From contig WGLT01000012.1 of assembly GCA_016125425.1 (NCBI GenBank), positions 124,001-188,000 of the forward strand: a DNA stretch of 64,000 bases, given 5' to 3'. Each line of letters starts with the position of its first letter. Position 1 is the stretch's first letter. Of this stretch, positions 8,850 to 17,866 are shown in pieces. The position numbers and the translations under genes were made by a program. The notes below the pieces were generated by a model. The model did no database searches. It was not told the DNA's origin and saw only the letters and a list, made by a program, of their open reading frames with translations. Source of the stretch: Alphaproteobacteria bacterium. GTDB lineage: Bacteria > Pseudomonadota > Alphaproteobacteria > Caulobacterales > Parvularculaceae.

Positions 8850-9973
8850 TTTCCGGCTCGCGCACGCTGGCAGTCTTCATGAAGGAGCTGGTGCAGATGC
8901 GCCGCGACCGGCTCACTTTCGCGATCATGATCCTCATTCCGATCATTCAGCTCACGCTGTTCGGCTTTGCGATCAACACCGACCCGCGCCATCTCGCGAC
9001 GGCGGTGGAGCTCAAGGATGAGGGCCCGCTGACGCGCAGTCTCCTCGCCGCGCTGAAACAGTCGAGCTATTTCGATATCGAGCACATCGTGTCGACGGAT
9101 GAGGAGGGCGAGGCGCTGCTGCGCACCGGAAAGGTCTCCTTCTTCATCGTCGTGCCGCAGAATTTCGAGCGCGATTTCGTGCGCGGAGACAGGCCGCAAA
9201 TCCTTTTTTCCGCGGACGCGTCCGATCCGGTCGCCGCGGCCGGCGGGCTCGGCGCGGCGAATGAGATCGCAAGGACCGCGTTCGCCGCCGATCTGCCGCG
9301 TCTGCGGCCGAAGCTCGCCGGCGCGCCGCCGCCTTACGACATCGTCGTCCACAAGGAGTACAACCCCGCAGGCGTCACCGCCTTCAATATCGTGCCCGGC
9401 CTTCTCGGCGTCATCCTCACCATGACGCTGACGATGATCACGGCGATCGCGCTTGTCCGCGAGCTTGAACGCGGCACGATCGAGGCGCTGCTTTCGACGC
9501 CGGTGCGCTCCGTCGAAGTGATGATCGGCAAGACGACGCCCTATATTTTCGTCGGCGCCGTTCAGGCGGCGATCATCATGATAACGGGGCGCTTCCTGTT
9601 CGGCATTCCCTTCGCCGGCGCGCCCGTCGCGCTGATCGCCGGCATCACCGTCTTCGTGTTCACCAATCTGATGCTCGGCTATCTCATCTCGACGGTCGCG
9701 AAAACGCAGATGCAGGCGATGCAGATGACCTTCTTCGTCTTTCTGCCGTCTATCCTGCTTTCCGGCTTCATGTTTCCGTTTCACGCCATGCCGGGATGGG
9801 CGCAGGCGATCGGCGAATGCCTTCCGGTCACGCACTTTCTGCGCATTGTGCGCGAGGTGATGCTCAAAGGCGCCGGGCTCTCCGACATCGCCGGCGATTT
9901 GTGGCCGATGGGCGTCATCTTTTTCGTGATCGCGTCGGCGGCCTTGCGGCGCTTCCGGCGGACGCTGGATTGA
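8846..9973 (+). CDS. ABC-2 type permease (YbhS/YbhR-like)
   Basis: A 375-aa integral membrane protein. One membrane helix lies near the N-terminus (about residues 25-45), followed by a large periplasmic domain of about 130 residues and a cluster of five helices in the C-terminal half (about 175-370). The ELERGTIEALLSTPVRSVEVMIGK segment is the classic ABC-2 permease motif. YbhF-type systems often have two permease genes; only one is present here, so it probably acts as a homodimer. Confidence 0.9.
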   Translation: MISGSRTLAVFMKELVQMRRDRLTFAIMILIPIIQLTLFGFAINTDPRHLATAVELKDEGPLTRSLLAALKQSSYFDIEHIVSTDEEGEALLRTGKVSFFIVVPQNFERDFVRGDRPQILFSADASDPVAAAGGLGAANEIARTAFAADLPRLRPKLAGAPPPYDIVVHKEYNPAGVTAFNIVPGLLGVILTMTLTMITAIALVRELERGTIEALLSTPVRSVEVMIGKTTPYIFVGAVQAAIIMITGRFLFGIPFAGAPVALIAGITVFVFTNLMLGYLISTVAKTQMQAMQMTFFVFLPSILLSGFMFPFHAMPGWAQAIGECLPVTHFLRIVREVMLKGAGLSDIAGDLWPMGVIFFVIASAALRRFRRTLD

Positions 9974-10155
9974 CGCAGGGGCGCGCGCCGCTTTGACGCC
10001 GCTCAAAGCGTTTCGGGGCTGCGCGCGTCTTGTTGGCGCGCGATACGGCGCGAGGCGCGGCGCCGACGCGATTGTGATTTCGCGCGCGCGGGATCCGGCG
10101 TTAGGCGGAGACGACGCTTCGCCCCGCAAACGCCCTTCAAGGAGACGCTCGGCCT

Positions 10156-11364
10156 ATGTCGAAAACCAGCACAAAAACGGAATTTCAGGGCAGCCAGGGA
10201 AAGCTCGCCGCCGCGCTCGAACTGCCGTCGGGCCGGCCCCGCGCCTTCGCCCTGTTCGCGCATTGCTTCTCCTGCTCGAAAGACATCAAGGCCGCGCGCG
10301 AAATCGCCCGCGCCCTGCGCGCCGAGGGCTTCGCCGTCCTGCGGTTCGATTTCACCGGCCTCGGCGGTTCGGAAGGCGATTTCGCGAACACGAATTTCTC
10401 CTCGAATATCGAGGATCTCGTCAAAGCGGCGGATTTCCTGCGCGCCGAATTCGAGGCGCCGAAAATTCTGGTCGGCCATTCGCTGGGCGGCGCGGCGATG
10501 CTGATTGCGGCCGCGCGCATGCCTGAGGCGAGAGCGGTCGTCACCATCGGCGCGCCGGCTGAGGCCGCCCACATTCTCAAGCAAATCGGCGAAGGGAAAG
10601 CAGTCGTCGAGCGGGAAGGCCGGGCCGAGGCGAAGTTGGGCGCCCGCCCTTTCCTGATCAAGAAACAGTTTATCGACGACCTTAAATCGCACAAGGTCAT
10701 CGACGCCGCCGCGTCGTTGAAGAAGGCCTTGCTCGTCATGCATGCGCCGCGCGACGCCGTCGTCGGCGTCGAGAACGCGACCGAAATTTTTGTCGCCGCC
10801 AAACATCCGAAAAGTTTCATCAGCCTCGATGACGCAGATCATCTGCTGTCAAACGCCAAAGACGCGCGCTACGCGGCGACGGTCATCGCGGCCTGGGCGG
10901 GCCGCTATATCGGCGTCGCGCCCGGTCTCGTCGAGCCGCGCGAGGCCGAGGCGGCGCCTCCGATCGAGGATGGCGCGCGCGCGGTTGTCGTCCCCTCGCG
11001 CCCGCTCGCCGCGGCGCTGTCGATCGACGGGCACGCCTATCTCGCCGATGTTCCGGCCGAAGAGGGCGGAGAAAATCTCGGCCCCAGCCCGACGCGTCTG
11101 CTTGAAGCCGCGCTCGCTTCCTGCGGGCTCATCACCATGCGCATGTATGCGGCGCGCAAGGGCTGGCCCCTGACGGAGGCGTCGGTCGATATCCGCCGCG
11201 CGCAAGGCCAGGATTCGCACGCCGCGCTCGCCTTTGAGAAAATCGTCAGGGTCGGCGGCGCGCTCGACGGGGCGCAGCGCGAACGCTTGCGCGAAATCGC
11301 CGACCGATGTCCCGTGCACCGCATCCTCGCCGCCGAAGTCAAAATCGCCTCGCGCCTCGAATAG
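10156..11364 (+). CDS. Bifunctional alpha/beta hydrolase - OsmC fusion protein
   Basis: A 402-aa fusion. Residues 1-255 form an alpha/beta hydrolase with nucleophile elbow GHSLGG (Ser109) and a C-terminal DADHLL that should supply the catalytic His. Residues 270-402 form an OsmC/Ohr-type domain with the two redox cysteines in SCGLITMRMY and CPVHRIL. OsmC domains reduce organic peroxides; the substrate of the fused hydrolase is unknown. This architecture is known in proteobacteria. AAGGAG lies 12 bases before the ATG. The 182-base gap upstream contains no gene. Confidence 0.88.
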   Translation: MSKTSTKTEFQGSQGKLAAALELPSGRPRAFALFAHCFSCSKDIKAAREIARALRAEGFAVLRFDFTGLGGSEGDFANTNFSSNIEDLVKAADFLRAEFEAPKILVGHSLGGAAMLIAAARMPEARAVVTIGAPAEAAHILKQIGEGKAVVEREGRAEAKLGARPFLIKKQFIDDLKSHKVIDAAASLKKALLVMHAPRDAVVGVENATEIFVAAKHPKSFISLDDADHLLSNAKDARYAATVIAAWAGRYIGVAPGLVEPREAEAAPPIEDGARAVVVPSRPLAAALSIDGHAYLADVPAEEGGENLGPSPTRLLEAALASCGLITMRMYAARKGWPLTEASVDIRRAQGQDSHAALAFEKIVRVGGALDGAQRERLREIADRCPVHRILAAEVKIASRLE

Positions 11365-11472
11365 GCACCCCCGACCGCGTGAGCGGCTTGGCCGCGTGGC
11401 CTTCGCGCGCGCAATCGGCTAGGAGAGAGGCGGGGGGAGGCTGACGCGAAATTCGAAACGGGAGGGATCGCC

Positions 11473-13287
11473 ATGTCGCTGAAAACCTGGATGGGCGCAG
11501 CGGCGCTCGCCGTGCTTGCGTTCGCCGCTCCGGCGCAGGCGAAGGAAGACGCCGCGCAGACTGACGCGCCGAACATCTCGCGCGGCGACCGCTATTCCGG
11601 TCTTCCCTGGGCGACGCGCTCGCCGGTGCTCGCCCGGCGCGGCATGGCCGCGACGGAGCAGCCGCTCGCCTCGGAAATCGCCGTCAGCATTTTGAAAAAA
11701 GGCGGCAGCGCGGTCGATGCGGCGATCGCGGCCAACGCCGCGCTCGGCCTGATGGAGCCGGTCTTGAACGGAATCGGCGGCGACTGTTTCGTCATCGTCT
11801 GGGATCCGAAGACGAAGAAGCTCTATGGCTATAACGGCTCGGGCTACGCCGCGAAGGGCCGCGACCTCGCGAGAATGCGCGAAGAGGTGAAAGCCGTTTA
11901 CGAAAAGGCCGGCATGGCGCCGCGCGATCACATCCCCCCGCTCGGCTCGCTCCCGGTTACGGTGCCCGGCACGGTCGACGCCTGGGGCGCCCTGCATGAC
12001 CGATTCGGAAAGCTGCCGCTGAAAGACGATCTGGCGCCCGCGATCGCCTATGCGAAAAACGGTTTTCCGGTGACCGAGCTGGTCGCGCAATATTGGGCGC
12101 GCAATTTCGCCGCCTTCGAAAAGAACAGGGCGATGATCGAGGAGCTCGACAACGCCCGGCATACTTATCTGATCCCGGACGATAACGGCGGCCACACGCC
12201 GGCGCAGGGCGAGATTTTCAAAAATCCCGATCTTGCGAACACGCTTTCCGAAATCGCAAAGCACGGACGCGACGCGTTCTACAAAGGCAAGATCGCCAAA
12301 ACGATGGACGCCTATTTCCGGCGCATCGGCGGCGATCTCCGATATGAGGACTTTGCGAGCTATCACGGCGAGTGGGTCGAACCGCAATCGGTCAATTACC
12401 GCGGCTATGACGTCTATGAATTGCCGCCCAACGGGCAGGGATTCGCCGCGCTTGAAATGCTGCAGATCCTCAAGGGGTTCGATCTCCAGGCGATGGGCGC
12501 GGGTTCGGCCGACGCCATCACGGCGATGCTCGAGGCCAAGCGGCTCGCTTATGAGGACCTGGCGAAATACTACGCCGACCCGCATTTTGTCGACGTGCCG
12601 ATGAAAGGTCTGCTTTCGGAAGACTATGCGAAGGAGCGCCGCAAGCTGATCGATCTGAAGCGCGCCAATCCCGATATCGGCCCCGGCGATCCGCGTCTCT
12701 TCAACGGCGACACGACCTATTTCGCCGTCGCCGACAAGGACGGGATGATGGTTTCGATCATCCAGTCGAATTATCGCGGCATGGGGTCGGGGCTTGTCGC
12801 GGACGGGCTGGGCTTCATGTTCCAGGATCGCGGCGAGCTGTTTTCGCTGCAAGACGGCGCGGCCAATATCTACGCTCCCGGCAAACGGCCTTTCCACACG
12901 ATCATTCCGGGTTTCGTCATGAAGGACGGCGCGCCTTTCATGGCCTTCGGCGTGATGGGCGGCGACATGCAGCCGCAAGGCCATGTCCAGGTTCTGACCA
13001 ATATGATCGATTTCGGCATGAATCCGCAGGAGGCGGGCGACGCGGCGCGCTGGCGCCATTACGGAAACGCCGAACCGACCGGCGAGCCGTCGCAAGGAAT
13101 CGGGACCGTCGAGATGGAGACGGGTTTCGATCCGGCTGTCAAAGCCGAGCTTGAAAAGCGGGGCTACAAGATCGTTCCCGGCACGGGCGCCTTCGGCGGC
13201 TATGAGGCGATCCAGTTCGACGCGAAGAATCACGTCTATTGGGGCGCGGCCGAAATGCGCAAGGACGGGGCGGCGATCGGTTATTGA
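11473..13287 (+). CDS. ggt: Gamma-glutamyltransferase
   Basis: A 604-aa secreted proenzyme. A Sec signal peptide covers residues 1-23 (ending APAQA). The substrate-binding large-subunit region contains ILKKGGSAVDAAIAANAALG. The autocleavage site is the first Thr of TTYFAVADKDG (Thr414), which becomes the N-terminal nucleophile of the small subunit. It cleaves the gamma-glutamyl bond of glutathione and related compounds in the periplasm. Length and layout are normal. A GGGAGG site precedes the ATG. Confidence 0.9.
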   Translation: MSLKTWMGAAALAVLAFAAPAQAKEDAAQTDAPNISRGDRYSGLPWATRSPVLARRGMAATEQPLASEIAVSILKKGGSAVDAAIAANAALGLMEPVLNGIGGDCFVIVWDPKTKKLYGYNGSGYAAKGRDLARMREEVKAVYEKAGMAPRDHIPPLGSLPVTVPGTVDAWGALHDRFGKLPLKDDLAPAIAYAKNGFPVTELVAQYWARNFAAFEKNRAMIEELDNARHTYLIPDDNGGHTPAQGEIFKNPDLANTLSEIAKHGRDAFYKGKIAKTMDAYFRRIGGDLRYEDFASYHGEWVEPQSVNYRGYDVYELPPNGQGFAALEMLQILKGFDLQAMGAGSADAITAMLEAKRLAYEDLAKYYADPHFVDVPMKGLLSEDYAKERRKLIDLKRANPDIGPGDPRLFNGDTTYFAVADKDGMMVSIIQSNYRGMGSGLVADGLGFMFQDRGELFSLQDGAANIYAPGKRPFHTIIPGFVMKDGAPFMAFGVMGGDMQPQGHVQVLTNMIDFGMNPQEAGDAARWRHYGNAEPTGEPSQGIGTVEMETGFDPAVKAELEKRGYKIVPGTGAFGGYEAIQFDAKNHVYWGAAEMRKDGAAIGY

Positions 13288-13451
13288 GCCCGCGAATCTG
13301 TACGGGTTTTCACGTGTTTCGAAGCCCGGGCTTAATCATTTACAATTATTAATGGGCGCGGCCCTCTCGCCGCCCTATTGCGACCGCTTAGATTGCCGGC
13401 CGTTCGCGGGCGCCGGGGGTCGCAGCCTGGAATCACAGGAGCTTTATCCGT

Positions 13452-14915
13452 ATGGGAATTGGCGGCGCCGGAATTGTGCGAATTTGCGCGGCGGCTTTGT
13501 GCGCGTTTTCGGGCGCGTGGGTTCCGGCGTCGGCTCAAACGCCGCGTCTGCTCGCGCCGCCGGCGAGCGCCGCGTCGCTGTCCTTCGCCGATCTCGTGGA
13601 GCGGGTGAGCCCCGCTGTCGTCAGCGTGCTCGTCGACCGCGAGGTCGAACCCGGCGAGGCGGGCGGCGATTTGCGCGACTTTTTCGGCTTTCAGAACGGC
13701 GATCCCGATGACGGCGCCTTTGGCGGCGCGCCGCAGCCCCAGCGACTTGAAGCGCTCGGCTCCGGATTTTTCATCGACGCGGAAGGTCATATCGTCACCA
13801 ACAATCATGTCGTCGAGGGCGCGGACGACATCCAGGTCCGCCTGCCGAACGGCGACATGAGAAAGGCCGAGCTTGTCGGCGCCGATCCGCTGACGGATCT
13901 CGCGGTCCTCAAGGTCGAGCCGGACAAGAACCAGGCATTCGTTCAGTTTGCGGACGACGTCGCGTTGCGCGTCGGCGACTGGGTGGTCGCAGTCGGCAAT
14001 CCGTTCGGCCTTTCCGGCACGGTCACGAGCGGCATCGTCTCCGCCATCGGCGGGGAAGGGCGCAACGGCCAGTTCATCGACTTCATCCAGATCGACGCGC
14101 CGATCAATCGCGGCAATTCCGGCGGGCCGACCTTCGATCTCGAAGGGCGCGTCGTCGGCGTGAATACGGCGATCTATTCGACGACCGGCGGCAGCGTCGG
14201 GATCGGTTTCGCCATTCCGGCGCGGATCGCCAAACAGACGGTCGCGGAACTGATCGACCACGGTTCGGTGACGCGCGGCTGGCTCGGAGTGTCCATCCAG
14301 GACATGAACACCGATCTCGCCGCAGCGCTCGGCCGGAAGGACACGAAAGGTTCGCTGGTCTCCGAAGTCCTCGACGGCGCGCCTGCGGCGAAAGCAGGCC
14401 TGCAATCGGAAGATCTGATTCTCGCGGTCAACGGCAAGCCGATCGACGACTCGCGCGATCTGACGCGCACGATCGCGGCTCTTCCGCCCGGCGCGACGGC
14501 GAATGTGCGCGTCCTGCGGCGGGGCGCGGAGCGCAACATCGCCGTCATGCTCGGCGCGCGCCAGGAAGAGCCGCAACGCGCCGCCCCGCCGCGGCCGGCG
14601 AAGGAGGACAGCCTCGCCGCGAGTTTCGGCCTCAAGGTCGGCGAACTCACCGCCGCCATGCGCCAGCAATTCGATATTCCGGACGATGCGGTCGGCGTCA
14701 TCGTCACCGGCGTGCGCGCGGACAGCCCGGCCGATGACGCGGGGCTGCGGCCCGGAGTCGTCCTGCTCGAAGTCGACGGCGCGGCGGCGCGAAGCGGCGC
14801 GGACGTCATGCGCGCCCTCAGCGCGGCGAAAAAGGCCGGCAAAAAAGCGGTCATTGTGAAGTGCCAGTTCGGCTCGGCGAAACAGTTCACGGCGTTGAGT
14901 TTCGGGAAGAAATAG
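13452..14915 (+). CDS. HtrA/DegP-family periplasmic serine protease
   Basis: A 487-aa Do-family protease. The signal peptide ends near residue 29 (PASA-Q). The trypsin-like domain carries the triad His119 (NNHVV), Asp149 (DLAVLK) and Ser223 (GNSGGP). Two PDZ domains follow, at about residues 285-370 and 390-480. It degrades or refolds damaged envelope proteins. AGGAG lies 10 bases before the ATG. The OmpR-type regulator and sensor kinase follow 91 bases downstream, a common alphaproteobacterial arrangement in which the two-component pair may respond to envelope stress. Confidence 0.92.
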   Translation: MGIGGAGIVRICAAALCAFSGAWVPASAQTPRLLAPPASAASLSFADLVERVSPAVVSVLVDREVEPGEAGGDLRDFFGFQNGDPDDGAFGGAPQPQRLEALGSGFFIDAEGHIVTNNHVVEGADDIQVRLPNGDMRKAELVGADPLTDLAVLKVEPDKNQAFVQFADDVALRVGDWVVAVGNPFGLSGTVTSGIVSAIGGEGRNGQFIDFIQIDAPINRGNSGGPTFDLEGRVVGVNTAIYSTTGGSVGIGFAIPARIAKQTVAELIDHGSVTRGWLGVSIQDMNTDLAAALGRKDTKGSLVSEVLDGAPAAKAGLQSEDLILAVNGKPIDDSRDLTRTIAALPPGATANVRVLRRGAERNIAVMLGARQEEPQRAAPPRPAKEDSLAASFGLKVGELTAAMRQQFDIPDDAVGVIVTGVRADSPADDAGLRPGVVLLEVDGAAARSGADVMRALSAAKKAGKKAVIVKCQFGSAKQFTALSFGKK

Positions 14916-15006
14916 CCCCTCGCCGACAGTTGCGTTCCGCATCCGGCCGGCGCGCCGACGGCATGCGGCGGTTTGTTCCTGTCCCTGTTTGAGATAGAAA
15001 GCTCCT

Positions 15007-15687
15007 ATGCGCATTCTCGTGATTGAAGACGACGCCGAAGCCGCGGCCTATGTCGCCAAAGGCCTGCGTGAGGCCGGTCATGTCGTCGACCATGCGGTCG
15101 ACGGCCAGGCGGGCCTCAATATGGCGTCGGCGGGCGACTATGACGCCTATATCATCGACCGCATGCTGCCCAAGCTCGACGGCGTGTCCTTGCTGACGCG
15201 GCGGCGCGAAGCGGGCGACGAAACGCCGGCGCTGTTTCTTTCCGCGCTCGGCGAAGTCGACGACCGGGTGACCGGATTCAAGGCGGGCGGCGACGATTAT
15301 CTCGTCAAGCCTTACGCCTTTTCCGAGCTTCTCGCGCGCGTCGAGGCGCTCGGGCGCCGGCGCGCCGCGCCCGCCAATGTGACGACGCGCTACGCCGTCG
15401 GCGATCTCGAAATCGACGTCATCACGCGGACCGTTCGCCGCGCCGGCAAGAAAATCGATTTGCAGCCGCGCGAATTCCGCCTGCTCGAATATCTCATGCG
15501 GCATGCCGGACAGGTGGTCACGCGCACCATGTTGCTTGAGAATGTCTGGGAATATCATTTCGATCCGCAGACCAATGTCATCGACGTTCACATTTCGCGG
15601 CTGCGCTCCAAGATCGACAAGGACTTCGAAAGGCCGCTTTTGAAGACCGTGCGCGGCGCCGGCTATACAATTGACGACGCAGCTTGA
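15007..15687 (+). CDS. OmpR-family response regulator
   Basis: A 226-aa two-component regulator. The receiver domain covers residues 1-118 with acidic pocket EDD (7-9), phospho-acceptor Asp51 and Lys in LVKPY. The C-terminal winged-helix DNA-binding domain runs from about 130 to 222 (LQPREFRLLEYLMRH, then VIDVHISRLRSKID). It overlaps the kinase gene by 17 bases and is its cognate partner. The target genes cannot be read from sequence. Confidence 0.92.
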   Translation: MRILVIEDDAEAAAYVAKGLREAGHVVDHAVDGQAGLNMASAGDYDAYIIDRMLPKLDGVSLLTRRREAGDETPALFLSALGEVDDRVTGFKAGGDDYLVKPYAFSELLARVEALGRRRAAPANVTTRYAVGDLEIDVITRTVRRAGKKIDLQPREFRLLEYLMRHAGQVVTRTMLLENVWEYHFDPQTNVIDVHISRLRSKIDKDFERPLLKTVRGAGYTIDDAA

Positions 15688-17314
15688 CGCCAGCGAAAGA
15701 CCCATCGGCGCCGAAAGCCGCAAGCTTTCGAAGCGCGCTTCGGCGCGGCCGCCGTTGTGGAAGTTTCCGCCGAGCAAGAAAGCCGGCGCGCCGGCGAAGA
15801 AATCGGGCGTCAGACCGGCGCTGAAAGGCCTCGACAAGAAAGACGCGCCCGGCGCGAAGCCCGCCGCCGGCGGCGCGCGCGGATCGGCCTTGCGTCTGCT
15901 GCGCACGAGCTCCTTCCGGTTTGCGATGGCGTATGTCGTCGTATTCGCGATCGCGGTCGGCGTGCTGGGCGTTTATATCTACAATGCGACTTTCGGCGTC
16001 GCTTCGCGCCAGACCGACGCGCTGATCAATCAGGAAATCGAAGTGCTCGCCGATGTCTTCGCCAAGGACGGCGCAGCGACCCTGCGCCGCGTCGTGCGCG
16101 ACCGCGCCGCCTGGCGCGACGGCGGCATCTACATGCTGATTGCGGCGCCGTCAGGGGCGGTGCTCGCAGGCAATCTCTCGGCGCTGCCGGTCGAATCGCT
16201 GTCGGCGGACGATGACTTCTTCAATTTCAGTTTCGAAAGACAGCGCGCCGATCCGTCGGGCGGCGCCGACAATATCGAGACCCGCCTCGGACGCGGCAAG
16301 ATAAAGCGATTTCGGGCGAGTCCCGACGCGCAGACATTCTTCCTGGTCTTTGTCGGCCGCGACGTCACCGATCGCGAGCGATTGCTCGAGCGCACGCAGC
16401 GGCTGATTTTCCGCCTCGCGCTTGCGACCGTTGCGGTCGGCCTCGTCATCGGCCTTGGATTTTCGCGATCGCTGTTGCGCCAGGTCGACGCGGTGAACCG
16501 CACGGCGCGCGCCATTCGCGGCGGCGACCTTTCAAAACGCATCGCGCTCACCGGCGCGGGCGACGAACTGGAAGACCTCGCCGTCAATCTCAATTCGATG
16601 CTCGACCAGATCGAGCGGCTGATGACCGGCATGCGCGAGGTCTCCGACAATATCGCGCATGACCTTCGTTCGCCGCTGACGCGCATCAAGGCGCGCCTCA
16701 GCGCCGCGATGAAGGGCGACGATCGCGAAAAGGAAGAGGCGCTGCGGCTCACGCTCGACGAGACCGAAAGCATGATCGCGACATTCAACGCCCTGCTGTC
16801 GATCGCCCGGATCGAATCGGGCGAAGGCGCGGGCGCGATGGAGGCCGTCGATCTCGTCGCCATCGCGCAGGAGATGACGGAGCTTTATGAACCGGCCGCG
16901 CAGGAAGCGGGGTTCGAACTCGTTCTCGACGCCGCGCCGTCGCCGCCGGTCAAAGGCTCGCGCGCGCTGATTTCGCAGGCGATCGCCAATCTGTTCGACA
17001 ACGCGCTCAAATACGCCGTCGGCGGATCGAAAATCGAAATTCGCGTGCGTCCGTCCGCGACGGCGAAAAACGCCGTCGAGCTTGAGGTCGCCGATAACGG
17101 TCCCGGCGTGCCCGCGGAGGATCGCGAGCACGTGCTCCAGAGATTCGTCCGTCTCGAGACAAGCCGCACGACGAGCGGCAGCGGTCTCGGGCTCAGTCTC
17201 GTTGCGGCGATCGCGCGCGCGCATCGGGCGAGTTTGACGCTCGACGACGCTCATCCCGGCGCGGACGCGGCCGCGCGCGGCCTGCTCGTCACGATTCGTT
17301 TTCCGGCATTGTAG
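15671..17314 (+). CDS. HAMP-domain sensor histidine kinase
   Basis: A membrane kinase of about 547 aa if the TTG at 15671 is the start. The first 75 residues are basic and disordered, and no better start is visible. TM1 lies at about residues 85-107, a periplasmic sensor domain follows to about 235, TM2 at about 245-267, then HAMP. The HisKA phospho-site is His330 (NIAHDLRSPLTRIK). ATPase boxes are NLFDNALKYA (N), DNGPGVP (G1) and GSGLGLSLV (G2). It pairs with the overlapping OmpR-type regulator. The exact N-terminus is uncertain. Confidence 0.88.
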   Translation: MTTQLDASERPIGAESRKLSKRASARPPLWKFPPSKKAGAPAKKSGVRPALKGLDKKDAPGAKPAAGGARGSALRLLRTSSFRFAMAYVVVFAIAVGVLGVYIYNATFGVASRQTDALINQEIEVLADVFAKDGAATLRRVVRDRAAWRDGGIYMLIAAPSGAVLAGNLSALPVESLSADDDFFNFSFERQRADPSGGADNIETRLGRGKIKRFRASPDAQTFFLVFVGRDVTDRERLLERTQRLIFRLALATVAVGLVIGLGFSRSLLRQVDAVNRTARAIRGGDLSKRIALTGAGDELEDLAVNLNSMLDQIERLMTGMREVSDNIAHDLRSPLTRIKARLSAAMKGDDREKEEALRLTLDETESMIATFNALLSIARIESGEGAGAMEAVDLVAIAQEMTELYEPAAQEAGFELVLDAAPSPPVKGSRALISQAIANLFDNALKYAVGGSKIEIRVRPSATAKNAVELEVADNGPGVPAEDREHVLQRFVRLETSRTTSGSGLGLSLVAAIARAHRASLTLDDAHPGADAAARGLLVTIRFPAL

Positions 17315-17474
17315 CGCCGCAGGCTGATTCGCTGCGATCATCCCGCCCTTTCCGCCCCCCTTCGCAACACGCGCGCATATTGCGAATCGAGGGAAATCAG
17401 GTCTTCCTCGAACTTGCGCCGTAAGACGGCGATTTTCGGCGGCGTCCAGCCGCGCCAAATTTGAGGAAAAAGCC

Positions 17475-17759
17475 ATGAGCAAAGCAGAGTTCATCGCGAA
17501 TGTCGCGAAGGCCGGCAATATGAGCAACGCCGAGGCGAAGCGCGTCGTCGAACTTGTCTTCGGCGAAATCGAAAACGGCCTCAAACGCGCGCGCAAGGAC
17601 GGAAAATATGTGATCGGCACGCTCGGCTCCTTTTCGGTGACGAAGCGCGCGGCGCGCATCGGCCGCAACCCGCGGACCGGCGAAGAGATCAAGATCAAGG
17701 CGTCGAAGAGCCTCCGGTTCCGTCCGTCCTCTGCGCTCAAGGAAGCGGCGGGCTGCTGA
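17475..17759 (+). CDS. HU-family DNA-binding protein
   Basis: A 94-aa histone-like protein. MSKAEFIANVAKAGNMSNAEAKRVV begins the helical dimerisation half; the DNA-binding beta arm carries the conserved GRNPRTGEEIKI. HU bends and compacts DNA. Length fits the family. GAGGAAAA precedes the ATG, and a strong terminator at 17788-17823 ends the unit. It may equally be annotated as HupB or a single-subunit HU. Confidence 0.92.
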   Translation: MSKAEFIANVAKAGNMSNAEAKRVVELVFGEIENGLKRARKDGKYVIGTLGSFSVTKRAARIGRNPRTGEEIKIKASKSLRFRPSSALKEAAGC

Positions 17760-17787
17760 CGCGAACCTCATTCAAAACGCGTTCGTC

Positions 17788-17823
17788 GCCGCGCTTTTCG
17801 GAGGAGCGCGGCGTTTTTTTTTT
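17788..17823 (+). terminator. Intrinsic terminator after the HU gene
   Basis: A perfect 8-bp stem, GCCGCGCT (17788-17795) with AGCGCGGC (17805-17812), and a 9-base loop. After one G come ten T residues (17814-17823). This is the clearest rho-independent terminator in the window and separates HU from glnE. Confidence 0.92.
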
Positions 17824-17866
17824 GCGGCCATCGCTTCTTCAAGGGCGCTATGCTGAAATAGACGCC

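Noticed and set aside
8801-10129. Long antisense frame opposite the ABC permease
   Set aside because: Low-complexity Arg/Asp/His-rich product with no recognisable motif; the plus-strand permease is clear.
13321-13332. AAGCCCGGGCTT palindrome after ggt as a terminator
   Set aside because: Perfect palindrome without a loop, so it cannot form an RNA hairpin of useful size; the following AT stretch alone is not enough.
13332-15014. Long antisense frame opposite the HtrA gene
   Set aside because: The sense strand carries a full protease with triad and PDZ domains; the antisense product resembles no protein family.
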